From positions 1-12,144 of the forward strand of contig JBPBQE010000276.1 in the NCBI GenBank assembly GCA_050954595.1: DNA of 12,144 nt, read 5' to 3'. This DNA comes from JAVVHH01 sp050954595 (GTDB lineage: Bacteria > Pseudomonadota > Alphaproteobacteria > Acetobacterales > Acetobacteraceae). Below, piece by piece: positions 1 through 6,653 of the stretch. The translations under genes and the position numbers were made by a program. Under the pieces are notes generated by a model, which saw only the letters and a list, made by a program, of their open reading frames with translations, was not told where the DNA came from and searched no databases. Each line of letters starts with the position of its first letter. The first letter of the stretch is position 1.

Positions 1-160
1 GAGATGGAACCGGTTGTGTTCCGGCCAGCACGTTGATCATCGACTGACTGGACGGCTTTGTCTTATCGCGTTGATATGTCTGCACCGCTCGTTGAGAGGT
101 CATGATATCGCTGAAGCATTCCACAGAAGATCACGTCAGCGGCGGCGACCATATGGTAAC
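1..160. other. left flank, no recognisable gene
   Basis: I read all frames of this stretch and found no coding sequence I can recognise. One open frame runs on the plus strand, but its product is rich in Arg and His, resembles no family I know and lacks a ribosome binding site. Together with the next feature it makes about 365 bases without a convincing gene ahead of the monooxygenase. It may be eroded or mobile-element-flanking DNA. Confidence 0.4.
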
Positions 161-319
161 GGCTTTGTTGCATTGAGGCAGACGATGCGCTTCCTCGGTT
201 TAGTGTGAGGAGGTCTGCCTGTGTCTGTGTTCAAGCGCTGCGGTTCCAGAGATTTCGAGATCATGCGTGTGATCCGTCGCGGACACTGCATCTGTCGTGA
301 GCCGGGCGCTACATGTTAG
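161..319 (+). mobile_element. possible IS end plus short broken reading frame
   Basis: The sequence at 161-172 (GGCTTTGTTGCA) resembles the terminal inverted repeats of IS5-family (IS903-like) elements, and less closely IS6-family ends. If it is an end, the element body lies to the right. It is followed by an inverted repeat (AGGCAGAC at 176-183 against GTCTGCCT at 213-220). Then comes a strong Shine-Dalgarno-like GAGGAGG (207-213) placed 7 nt before a GTG at 221. That GTG opens a 32-codon frame beginning VSVFKR and stopping at 317-319, which could be the first residues of a broken transposase. No opposite end, target duplication or full transposase is present, so this is at best a remnant. 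The resemblance is from memory of IS termini, not a search. Confidence 0.3.
259..274. promoter_or_regulatory. short palindrome upstream of monooxygenase
   Basis: GATCA (259-263) and TGATC (270-274) are perfect inverted arms separated by 6 nt. The site lies about 90 bp before the monooxygenase start codon, where an operator for a dimeric repressor or activator could sit. No convincing -35/-10 pair was found beside it, and no regulator gene is adjacent, so it could be chance. Confidence 0.2.
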
Positions 320-365
320 CGCAAAACCAAACACTCGAGCCGGCAAGACGATTGAAGGAGACACC

Positions 366-1706
366 ATGAAGAACGGCCACATGAAGCTTGGCATCATGCC
401 CGAAGGTGCAGGCCGGACCGGGTCGGATTGGTTGAACCCCGGAATGCCACCCTATCCCGGCACCAATTTCGAGAAGCACAAGGAACAGGCGCTGATCGGC
501 GAGGAGTTCAAGGCAGACTTCTTCTTCGTCGCCGACACGCTATGGGCCGACGAAGTGTCCCCGCCGCATCGCCTCGACCGTTTTGAAGCGACGACCCTGC
601 TCGCCGCCATCGCGGCTGTCACGACGCATATCGGCCTGGTCGGCACCATGTCGACCACCTTCTGCGAGCCATTCAACATCGCCCGACAGATCCTATCGCT
701 GGATCATATCAGCGGCGGACGGGCCGGCTGGAACCTGGTGACCACCGATCCCAAGGGTTCGTCCGACAATTACGGCCGCTTCCACGCCATCTCGCACAAG
801 GAGCGCTACGAGATCGGGGCGGAGGCATCTCGTGTTGTAACCGGGCTGTGGGACAGCTTCGAGGACGACGCACTGCCGCAGGACAAGGAAACCGGCACCT
901 TTCTCGTGCCGGAGAAGCTCCACGCACTGAACCACAAAGGCAAATACTTCGAGGTCAAGGGCCCGCTTAACCTGCATCGGTCGCGGCAGGGACGGCCGGT
1001 CGTATTCACGGCGACGGCGTCCGACGAAGGCCTGGCGTTCGCCGCACGTCATGCCGACTGCGTGTTCACGACCAATGCCTACGGCATGGCCGTGAACCAG
1101 GACTCCTATCGCAAGCTGAAGGCAGGAGCGGTCGAGTGCGGCCGCGACCCGGCCTCGGTTGCTCTCCTCCCGGCGTGCACCCCACTCATCGCGTTCTCGC
1201 GAGAGGCCGCCCAGGCGATCCAGGCTGCGCGCCGGGAACAGATCGGACTGGATGGCGCGATCAAATACCTCAGCGGCTCGTTCCACGGCTTCGATCTTCG
1301 GGGTTACGGCTTGGATGACCCGTTCCCGCTCGGCGCGATCGAGAGCCTCGCCGAGGGGTTCAAGGGCAACATGACGCAGATGCTCCGCGTCGCCCGCGAC
1401 GAGGCGCTCACGGTTCGGCAGTTCGTGTTGCGGTTCGGGTTCCCGAAAGACAGCTACGTGGGCACCGCTGCCGACGTGGCTGACGAGATGCAGGAGTGGT
1501 TCGAGGCGGAAGCGTGCGACGGCTTCATGCTGGTGGAGTCGCAGCCGGGCCAGTTGCGCCTGTTCGCGGACGGCGTTGCGCCGATCCTGCGACAGCGGGG
1601 GCTGCTGCGGACGGAGTACACGGGCACGACGTTGCGGGAGAACCTGGGCCTGCCCAGGCCTGATAACCTGTTTGCTGCCGGGCGGTGCAGTCAGAAAGCT
1701 GGGTGA
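366..1706 (+). CDS. flavin-dependent monooxygenase, NtaA/SnaA/DszA type (luciferase-like)
   Basis: This 446-residue protein belongs to the bacterial-luciferase-like flavin monooxygenases, in the branch with NtaA, SnaA and DszA. These use FMNH2 from a separate reductase plus O2 to oxidise small organic N- or S-compounds in the cytosol. The hallmark block SGGRAGWNLVTT is at residues 116-127. The N-terminal beta strand carries the luciferase-like start (MKLGIMPEG), and a DEGLAFAARHAD block lies at 220-231. Length fits the family (about 440-460). I chose ATG 366 because GAAGGAG lies 5 nt before it. A GTG at 297 would add 23 unlike residues and has no such site, and ATG 381 is a weaker alternative. 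No flavin reductase, transporter or substrate gene is adjacent, so the substrate cannot be told. It is convergent with lpxD, 29 bases away. The last residues (after about 435) are not family-like and may be a drifted tail. Confidence 0.9.
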   Translation: MKNGHMKLGIMPEGAGRTGSDWLNPGMPPYPGTNFEKHKEQALIGEEFKADFFFVADTLWADEVSPPHRLDRFEATTLLAAIAAVTTHIGLVGTMSTTFCEPFNIARQILSLDHISGGRAGWNLVTTDPKGSSDNYGRFHAISHKERYEIGAEASRVVTGLWDSFEDDALPQDKETGTFLVPEKLHALNHKGKYFEVKGPLNLHRSRQGRPVVFTATASDEGLAFAARHADCVFTTNAYGMAVNQDSYRKLKAGAVECGRDPASVALLPACTPLIAFSREAAQAIQAARREQIGLDGAIKYLSGSFHGFDLRGYGLDDPFPLGAIESLAEGFKGNMTQMLRVARDEALTVRQFVLRFGFPKDSYVGTAADVADEMQEWFEAEACDGFMLVESQPGQLRLFADGVAPILRQRGLLRTEYTGTTLRENLGLPRPDNLFAAGRCSQKAG

Positions 1707-1735
1707 GGAGGTAGGGACGCCGACCTATCCGAGGT

Positions 1736-2785
1736 CTAAATCGAAGACGTCGGAGGTGACGATGTCCGCTTGGCCAAGCGCTTCAACGTCGCGACCTGGC
1801 GAAAGAAGTCTTGTCGCGGCTGGGCTGGACTTCCGAGCACGATTGCACCAGGTGCTATATCGGAAATCACACCAGCCTGCGCGCCTACTTGCGCGCCGCG
1901 TCCGATGGTGACGTGACCGGTGAACGCAGCCTGACCACCGACCTGTACGAAATCCTCCAGCACCGTCGAGCCTGAGATGCCCACTTGGGCCACGACGACG
2001 CAGCACTTGCCCAGCCGAACATTATGGCCGATCTGCACTAGATTATCGATGCGAGACCCCGCTCCAATAACTGTGTCTCGCACCGAGCCCCGGTCGATGG
2101 TGGAGTTGGTGCCGATCTCCACGTCGTCCTCGATCAGTACCCGACCAAGTTGCGGTATGGTAAGAAACCCTTTGGAAGTGCGCGCGAAACTGAAGCCTTC
2201 CTGTCCTAGTCGGGCACCAGGATGCAGGTAAACGCGGTCACCAATGAGGGCATGGCTGATGCTGACATGTGCGCCGATCCGGCAGTCCTTGCCGATCTGC
2301 ACGCCTTTGGCGATGCTGACGTAGGGACCGATACGACATCCTGGTCCAATACTGACGCCAGCCTCGATGACACAAAATGGTCCCACCTCTGTCGAAGCGT
2401 CGATCGTTGCCGTGGGAGACACCAAAGCGAGGGGGTGCGTTCCAGGAAGCGCTGCCGACACAGGATGGAACAGGGCGGCGACCCTGGCCCACCCTTCATA
2501 AGTAGCCTCTAAGCGAATGGCCACCGACGTTGTCGGAACCCGGCTTCCCAAGTCCGGCGGAACCAGCACCGCACCAGCCCGAGTAGTGTCCAACACGCTG
2601 GCATAGCGGCGATCATGTAGGAAACTAACCTGCTGCTCACAGGCGGATTGTAGAGGAGCTACGCCGTTGAAGGTCAAGTTGGCATTAGCCTCGGCACTTC
2701 CGCCTGCTGCATGAGCGACCTGTGCTAAAGTGTATGGCCCGCTGCGGGCAAAGAAACGGGGATCGCCGACAACATCAGATTCCAT
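1736..2785 (-). CDS. lpxD: UDP-3-O-acylglucosamine N-acyltransferase (LpxD)
   Basis: LpxD transfers a 3-hydroxyacyl chain from acyl carrier protein to the 2-amino group of UDP-3-O-acyl-glucosamine, the third step of lipid A synthesis, in the cytosol. The 349 residues match the usual length (E. coli about 341). Residues 1-115 form the uridine-binding N-domain. Residues about 120-325 are left-handed beta-helix hexapeptide repeats (for example IGPGCRIGPYVSIAKG). A C-terminal helix follows. The catalytic histidine is H254 in NLVQIGHNVRLG (249-259). The acyl-binding loop reads GQEGFSF (194-200), a variant of the common GxDGFGF. The start at 2785 has only a weak ribosome site. The gene is orphan: no bamA, fabZ or lpxA is beside it. 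Its base composition is lower in GC than the cre genes (33 of 60 G+C at 2161-2220 against 46 of 60 at 5701-5760). It may be a second or horizontally acquired copy. Confidence 0.93.
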   Translation of the reverse strand: MESDVVGDPRFFARSGPYTLAQVAHAAGGSAEANANLTFNGVAPLQSACEQQVSFLHDRRYASVLDTTRAGAVLVPPDLGSRVPTTSVAIRLEATYEGWARVAALFHPVSAALPGTHPLALVSPTATIDASTEVGPFCVIEAGVSIGPGCRIGPYVSIAKGVQIGKDCRIGAHVSISHALIGDRVYLHPGARLGQEGFSFARTSKGFLTIPQLGRVLIEDDVEIGTNSTIDRGSVRDTVIGAGSRIDNLVQIGHNVRLGKCCVVVAQVGISGSTVLEDFVQVGGQAAFTGHVTIGRGAQVGAQAGVISDIAPGAIVLGSPAQPRQDFFRQVATLKRLAKRTSSPPTSSI

Positions 2786-2830
2786 AAGGCGCTTTAGTAT
2801 CCGCCAGCCAGTTTGAAAACAATGTCTTCG

Positions 2831-2932
2831 TTATAGTTTAAAATCAATGGACGTCCCGCATGCCGATATCATCTTCAGAATATTTTCCTGCATTTACTTA
2901 CCATTAATACCGGCAACGGCTATGCGGAGCAT
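2831..2932 (-). pseudogene. possible decayed dapB-like N-terminus
   Basis: On the minus strand an ATG at 2932 opens MLRIAVAGINGK, then a TAA at 2896-2894. The same frame continues at once with MQENILKMISACGTSIDF and ends at a second TAA (2833-2831). Read through the stop, this has the spacing of a dihydrodipicolinate reductase (DapB) N-terminus: a hydrophobic strand, the NAD(P)-binding GxxGxMG loop, then a helix. The stop falls where Met of GKMG would be. The stretch is AT-rich (23 of 60 G+C at 2821-2880), unlike its surroundings. It could equally be a chance reading or a leader of lpxD. The identification is by eye and rests on about 30 residues. Confidence 0.25.
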
Positions 2933-2945
2933 CCTTAAACCCTCG

Positions 2946-2951
2946 ATTATA
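2946..2951 (-). promoter_or_regulatory. possible -10 element upstream of lpxD
   Basis: Read on the minus strand this is a perfect TATAAT. It lies in the AT-rich gap between creD and lpxD and would give a leader of about 150 nt to lpxD. No good -35 hexamer is present at 16-18 nt upstream, so it is only a candidate. A second, weaker candidate (ATTGTT with GATACT, 16 nt apart) lies much closer to the lpxD start. Confidence 0.2.
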
Positions 2952-3004
2952 AAGCCGTGGATCGGTTCACTACCTGCTGCTGATCGGCGTTGCACAGCGC
3001 ATGC

Positions 3005-4366
3005 TCACGATGCCTGCGCCCAATCGACGCGACGGGTAGCGGCCATGATGATGGAGAGGATCAGGAACAGCGCGACGGCACCTGCCAGCAGGGAGAACGA
3101 TTCCAGGCTGAGCACGACGTACTGAAAGCCGAATACCGCCGTGCTCATGGCGGCGAACAGGCTGGCGAGGCGGGCGCGTTTGGTGACCGACCAAGTGAAC
3201 AGCGAGGCTTGGATCACGATCGCGCCCGCGGCGATCAGGTAGGCGGCGGCGAAGCCAAGCGGCTCCGCGATGGCCAGCAACAATAGCGGGAACAGGCAGA
3301 CCGAGAGGCCGATCAGGCCGTACTGGATCGGGTGGATCGCGACGCGGCTGAGGGTCTCGAACAGGAAGTAGGTCAGGAAGCTCAGCGCCAGGAACAGCAG
3401 GACGTATTTCGCCGTCCGGTTGACCATGCGGTAGGTCGGGACCGCTTCGAGCAGGTCGACACCGTCTTGTTGCGGCATCGCGCTGGCGGTCGAAGCCGGG
3501 CCGCCGCACGTCATCGGCGTGTTAGCGAACCACACGGCCTGGCGGGCGCCGCCACCATCCTGCCAACTCGCCGCGAAGCCCTTGTCCGTCACGGTCGAGT
3601 CTCGCGGAAGCATGGTTCCGGTGAAGCTCGGGGTGGGCCACGGACCGGACATCTCGAGCGTCATCTGCCGCGACGCGGGCACGACGTGAAAGGCGCCGGT
3701 GCCGCGCAGCTCCATGCCGGTCGAGAAGGCGAGCGTCTGGCCCGGCGCGATCGCGTTGGGCAGCGTCCAGCTCATGAAGCTCATGGCGTCGCAATCGCTG
3801 CCGGCCGGCGGGCTGTCGCTCGGCTGCAGGTCGGCGCCGTTCCAGTGCAGGGCCGCGTCGTTCCAGGCGCGCAAATCGCTCGCCCCGGCGGCGACGAAGC
3901 TTTCCGCCCAAAGGATTTCGGCATCCGGGCTGCCGGGAACGGCGATCGCCGGGACGGTGACGCTTCCTTCGAGTTTGACGCTGGCGCTGTAGACCACGGC
4001 GGCGAACAGGCCACGGCGGCGCTGCTCGGGCGATAGCGTCGCGTTCACGGCAAGCCGTGACGGCACGATATGGGCGTAATGCCGGGCGACGGTCGGGGGG
4101 AATACCTGGCCGCCTTGGCCGACATAGCCGGGCTCGCGCACCATGTAGGGTACGATCAGAATCGGGCCGATTACCCGCTGCGACGGACCCCAGGCGAGGG
4201 CGATCTCGTCCCGAACAGTAGCCTGTCGGGCTTCCCGCTCGCCGATGATCTGGTCCACCCAGGTCGATGGCAGCAGCAGAGCGAGCAGCAGCGCGCCGAT
4301 GGAGAATAGTTTGAAAGCGGGCCGGCGTGACCAGTCCCGGACTGTTTGTGTCGTCGTCATCGACAT
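3005..4366 (-). CDS. creD: inner membrane protein CreD
   Basis: CreD is the inner-membrane output protein of the CreBC two-component system. In enterobacteria, Pseudomonas and Aeromonas it is induced through CreB and linked to envelope integrity and beta-lactam response; its biochemical activity is unknown. The protein has 453 residues (E. coli about 450). One N-terminal membrane segment (about 18-34) is followed by a large periplasmic domain (about 40-315). A bundle of hydrophobic segments comes next (about 320-335, 347-366, 371-390, 400-418 and 422-442). Family blocks seen are HPIQYGLIGLSVCLFPLLLL (345-364), AAYLI (374-378) and the terminal TRRVDW (444-449). I chose ATG 4366 because GAGGA at 4378-4374 (minus strand) sits 7 nt before it; an in-frame start at 4435 would run through the promoter gap and into creB leader DNA. 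Divergent from creB across 89 bp, unlike E. coli, where creD follows creC. Confidence 0.95.
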   Translation of the reverse strand: MSMTTTQTVRDWSRRPAFKLFSIGALLLALLLPSTWVDQIIGEREARQATVRDEIALAWGPSQRVIGPILIVPYMVREPGYVGQGGQVFPPTVARHYAHIVPSRLAVNATLSPEQRRRGLFAAVVYSASVKLEGSVTVPAIAVPGSPDAEILWAESFVAAGASDLRAWNDAALHWNGADLQPSDSPPAGSDCDAMSFMSWTLPNAIAPGQTLAFSTGMELRGTGAFHVVPASRQMTLEMSGPWPTPSFTGTMLPRDSTVTDKGFAASWQDGGGARQAVWFANTPMTCGGPASTASAMPQQDGVDLLEAVPTYRMVNRTAKYVLLFLALSFLTYFLFETLSRVAIHPIQYGLIGLSVCLFPLLLLAIAEPLGFAAAYLIAAGAIVIQASLFTWSVTKRARLASLFAAMSTAVFGFQYVVLSLESFSLLAGAVALFLILSIIMAATRRVDWAQAS

Positions 4367-4407
4367 GATGTCTTCCTCAGAGTGTCCGGCGACCTTGACC
4401 TGGCAGC

Positions 4408-4445
4408 GTGCAGACCCGATGGCGGGGTTGTGCAAATCCGGTGCA
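4408..4445. promoter_or_regulatory. phased GTGCA repeats, candidate CreB operator
   Basis: In the 89-bp creD/creB gap, GTGCA occurs at 4408-4412, 4430-4434 and 4441-4445. The starts are 22 and 11 bp apart, that is, two turns and one turn of the helix. The last pair is two 5-mers with a 6-nt spacer, the same geometry as the E. coli cre tag (TTCAC-N6-TTCAC) and typical of OmpR/PhoB-type dimers. The base sequence differs from the E. coli tag. The third copy runs into the creB ribosome binding site (AGGAG 4445-4449). A TTGACC at 4395-4400 could be a -35 element but has no good -10 partner. Confidence 0.35.
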
Positions 4446-4455
4446 GGAGAGCGAG

Positions 4456-5130
4456 ATGCCGACTATCCTGGTCGTGGACGATGATCGGGCCATCCGCGAC
4501 GTGGTCTGCTTCGCGCTGACCCGGGCAGGCTTCGAAGTGCAGCAGGCAGCAGACGGGGCTGCGGCGTTACGGCAGTTCCGCATCGCGCCTGCGGACCTGA
4601 TCGTGCTGGACGTGCTAATGCCGGAATTGGACGGCACCGATGTGTGCCGCAGGCTGCGGCGGACCAGCAGCGTGCCGATCCTATTCCTCTCGTCCAAGGA
4701 CGATGAAATCGACCGCGTTGTCGGGCTCGAGGTTGGGGGCGACGACTACCTGGTCAAACCGTTCAGCCCGCGGGAGTTGGTGGCGCGAGTGCGGGCGATC
4801 CTGCGGCGGTCGGCCGGGGCTGCGCCGGAGCCAATGCGGCACGGGTTGCTGGCATTGGATGCCGAAGCAGTGCGGGCGTCGTGGGCGGGGCAGGACGTCA
4901 CGCTGACATCGACCGAGTTCGGGTTGTTGCGGACGCTGTTCGATCGCCGGGGCCGGGTCGTCTCGCGCGACGGGTTGATGGATGGGGCGTATGCGACGGC
5001 GCACGTGGTGAGCGACCGGACGATCGACAGCCACATCCGCCGCATCCGGGCCAAGTTCGCCGCGGTGGGCGGTGCGCCGATCGAAACGCTGCCGGGGCTG
5101 GGCTACCGGATCGGCCGATGCGACGGCTGA
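4456..5130 (+). CDS. creB: OmpR-family response regulator, CreB-like
   Basis: This 224-residue DNA-binding response regulator would be phosphorylated by the kinase encoded next to it. The receiver domain (1-118) has the acidic pocket D8-D10, the phospho-acceptor D52 in LIVLDVLMPELDG, S80 and the conserved K101 in LVKPFSPREL. A winged-helix effector domain follows (about 128-222), with a recognition-helix region VSDRTIDSHIRRIRAKF (185-201) and the closing GLGYRIG wing. The start at 4456 is chosen for AGGAG at 4445-4449, 6 nt away; a further ATG at 4408 in frame adds a non-family extension. The name CreB is inferred mainly from its neighbours, a divergent creD and a CreC-like kinase, since OmpR-type regulators look alike. 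The gene overlaps creC by 13 nt, so the two are translationally coupled. Confidence 0.88.
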   Translation: MPTILVVDDDRAIRDVVCFALTRAGFEVQQAADGAAALRQFRIAPADLIVLDVLMPELDGTDVCRRLRRTSSVPILFLSSKDDEIDRVVGLEVGGDDYLVKPFSPRELVARVRAILRRSAGAAPEPMRHGLLALDAEAVRASWAGQDVTLTSTEFGLLRTLFDRRGRVVSRDGLMDGAYATAHVVSDRTIDSHIRRIRAKFAAVGGAPIETLPGLGYRIGRCDG

Positions 5131-6653
5131 GTCTCCGCTGGCTGCTGCTGGCGATGGTGCTCCTGGTGCTGACGCTGCCGCTGGCGGGACTGCTGTTCCT
5201 GCGCATGTACGAGAGCGCGCTGATCCGGCAGACGGAATCCGAGCTGATCGCGCAAGCCGCCGTCGTCGCCGCATCCTACAAGGCAGAACGGCTGCGGCAT
5301 GGGCCGGGTGATTCGGTGGCGGCGACCACGGTGCCCGAGCGGCTCGAAGTCGCGAAACGCCCGGGGCTGGATCTCGCCTCCGACCCGGTGCTGCCTCCGG
5401 CCCCTGCCTCCATAGAGGGTGAGGCAGCCTCGGCGTCGACGCAGGAGGCCGGAACCGTGCTGGAGCCGGTGCTGAAGGAGGTGCAGGAGGTGACGCTGGC
5501 GGCGATCCGGATCGTCGATGCGCACGGAGTCGTCGTCGCGACCACCGGCGCCGATCTCGGCCGCAGCCTCGCCGCGCAGGACGAAATCGGCCGGGCGCTG
5601 CTGGGCCAGCCCACGAGCGTGATGCGGCAGCGCGAACACAAGGCGAGCTGGGTGCCGGAAGGGATCAGCCGGGGTTCGATGTTACGCGTCCATGTCGCGC
5701 TGCCCGTATTGGACGGCGACCGCGTGTTGGGCGCCGTGCTCGCGGTGCGCACGCCGGCCGACATCACCCAGGCGCTGGCGGGCAAACGGTTGCAGCTCGC
5801 CTGGCTGGCGGCCGGACTACTCGCGATCGGGACGGCCATGGCGTTGGCGATGTCGCAGCTGGTGACCCGGCCCTTGGCGCTCGTCACTGCCCAGGCGGCT
5901 ACGGTCGCGGCAGGCACCACCGGCGCTGTCCACCCGCTTCGCCGACCCGGCACCCGGGAGGTGGCGCAGCTCTCGGCCGCGATCGTGGCGATGGCGGAGA
6001 CGCTGGACAAACGCGCAACCTACGTCCGCACATTGGCGGCGCGGATCGCGCACGAGTTCAAGACCCCGCTCACGGCCACGCGGGGAGCGGCCGAATTGCT
6101 GCGCGATCACGCGATGTCGGAGGTCGAGCGGCTGCACTTCCTTGACGTGATCGAGGCGGAGGTCGGCCGGCTCGACCGTCTGACCCGGCGGCTGCTCGAC
6201 CTGGCCCGGGCCGACATGACCGCGGGGTCCGGCCGTGGCCCCACCCCCGTCGGTCCCGTGCTGGCGGCGGTAGCGGCGCGATTCGCTGATCGAGGCCTGA
6301 GCATCCGGATCGCGGGAGATGCGGTCGTCACGATTGATAAGGAGCCGCTGGAAGCGATTGTCGCCGGGTTGCTCGACAACGTGGTGGCGCATGGCGGCCC
6401 GGCCGTGGAAATTGGCGTAATGAACCAAGCAAACGACGTCTTGATCCGCGTGTCGGACGACGGTCCCGGCATCTCGACCGCGAACGCGCCGAAAGTGTTC
6501 GACGCGTTCTTCACCACGGCGCGGGAGCAGGGCGGGACCGGGCTCGGCCTACCGATCATCCAAGCATTCGTTGCGGGCGTTGGAGGTTCGATCCGGCTGC
6601 TGCCGATCCGGCCCGGGGCGACGTTCGAGGTGCGGTTGCCGGCGGAGCGCTGA
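5118..6653 (+). CDS. creC: sensor histidine kinase, CreC-like
   Basis: A 511-residue membrane histidine kinase, partner of the preceding regulator. A first membrane segment (about 9-28) and a second (about 225-245) enclose a periplasmic sensor of some 195 residues. Its end (ALPVLDGDRVLGAVLAVRTP, 194-213) resembles the same place in E. coli CreC (APIMDGSRLIGVLSVGKP, from memory). A HAMP-like linker follows (about 246-300). The H-box is RIAHEFKTPLTATRGAAELL (309-328), with phospho-acceptor H312; the RGAAE stretch is shared with CreC. The N-box is LLDNVVAH (N421), then DDGPGI (447-452) and GGTGLGL (472-478). Start 5118 lies inside the end of creB. An upstream in-frame extension to 4881 is only the alternate reading of creB. 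The sensor carries an Ala/Pro/Glu/Ser-rich insertion at about 88-112. The last 98 nt are overlapped antisense by the epimerase gene. Confidence 0.9.
   Translation: MRRLSLRWLLLAMVLLVLTLPLAGLLFLRMYESALIRQTESELIAQAAVVAASYKAERLRHGPGDSVAATTVPERLEVAKRPGLDLASDPVLPPAPASIEGEAASASTQEAGTVLEPVLKEVQEVTLAAIRIVDAHGVVVATTGADLGRSLAAQDEIGRALLGQPTSVMRQREHKASWVPEGISRGSMLRVHVALPVLDGDRVLGAVLAVRTPADITQALAGKRLQLAWLAAGLLAIGTAMALAMSQLVTRPLALVTAQAATVAAGTTGAVHPLRRPGTREVAQLSAAIVAMAETLDKRATYVRTLAARIAHEFKTPLTATRGAAELLRDHAMSEVERLHFLDVIEAEVGRLDRLTRRLLDLARADMTAGSGRGPTPVGPVLAAVAARFADRGLSIRIAGDAVVTIDKEPLEAIVAGLLDNVVAHGGPAVEIGVMNQANDVLIRVSDDGPGISTANAPKVFDAFFTTAREQGGTGLGLPIIQAFVAGVGGSIRLLPIRPGATFEVRLPAER

Noticed and set aside
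1722..1736. Hairpin GACCT/AGGTC between monooxygenase and lpxD as a terminator
   Set aside because: Only 5 bp of stem and no T run; it reaches into the lpxD stop region and may be chance.
3332..4036. A 234-codon plus-strand frame
   Set aside because: It is antisense to creD, which has clear family blocks and membrane segments; the plus-strand product is low-complexity Arg/Gly/Ala.
4367..4435. A longer creD start at 4435
   Set aside because: It would cross the divergent promoter gap; ATG 4366 has a good ribosome site and gives the family length.
4881..5117. An upstream extension of the CreC-like kinase
   Set aside because: The added residues are the alternate-frame reading of creB and resemble no kinase; ATG 5118 begins a normal N-terminal membrane segment.
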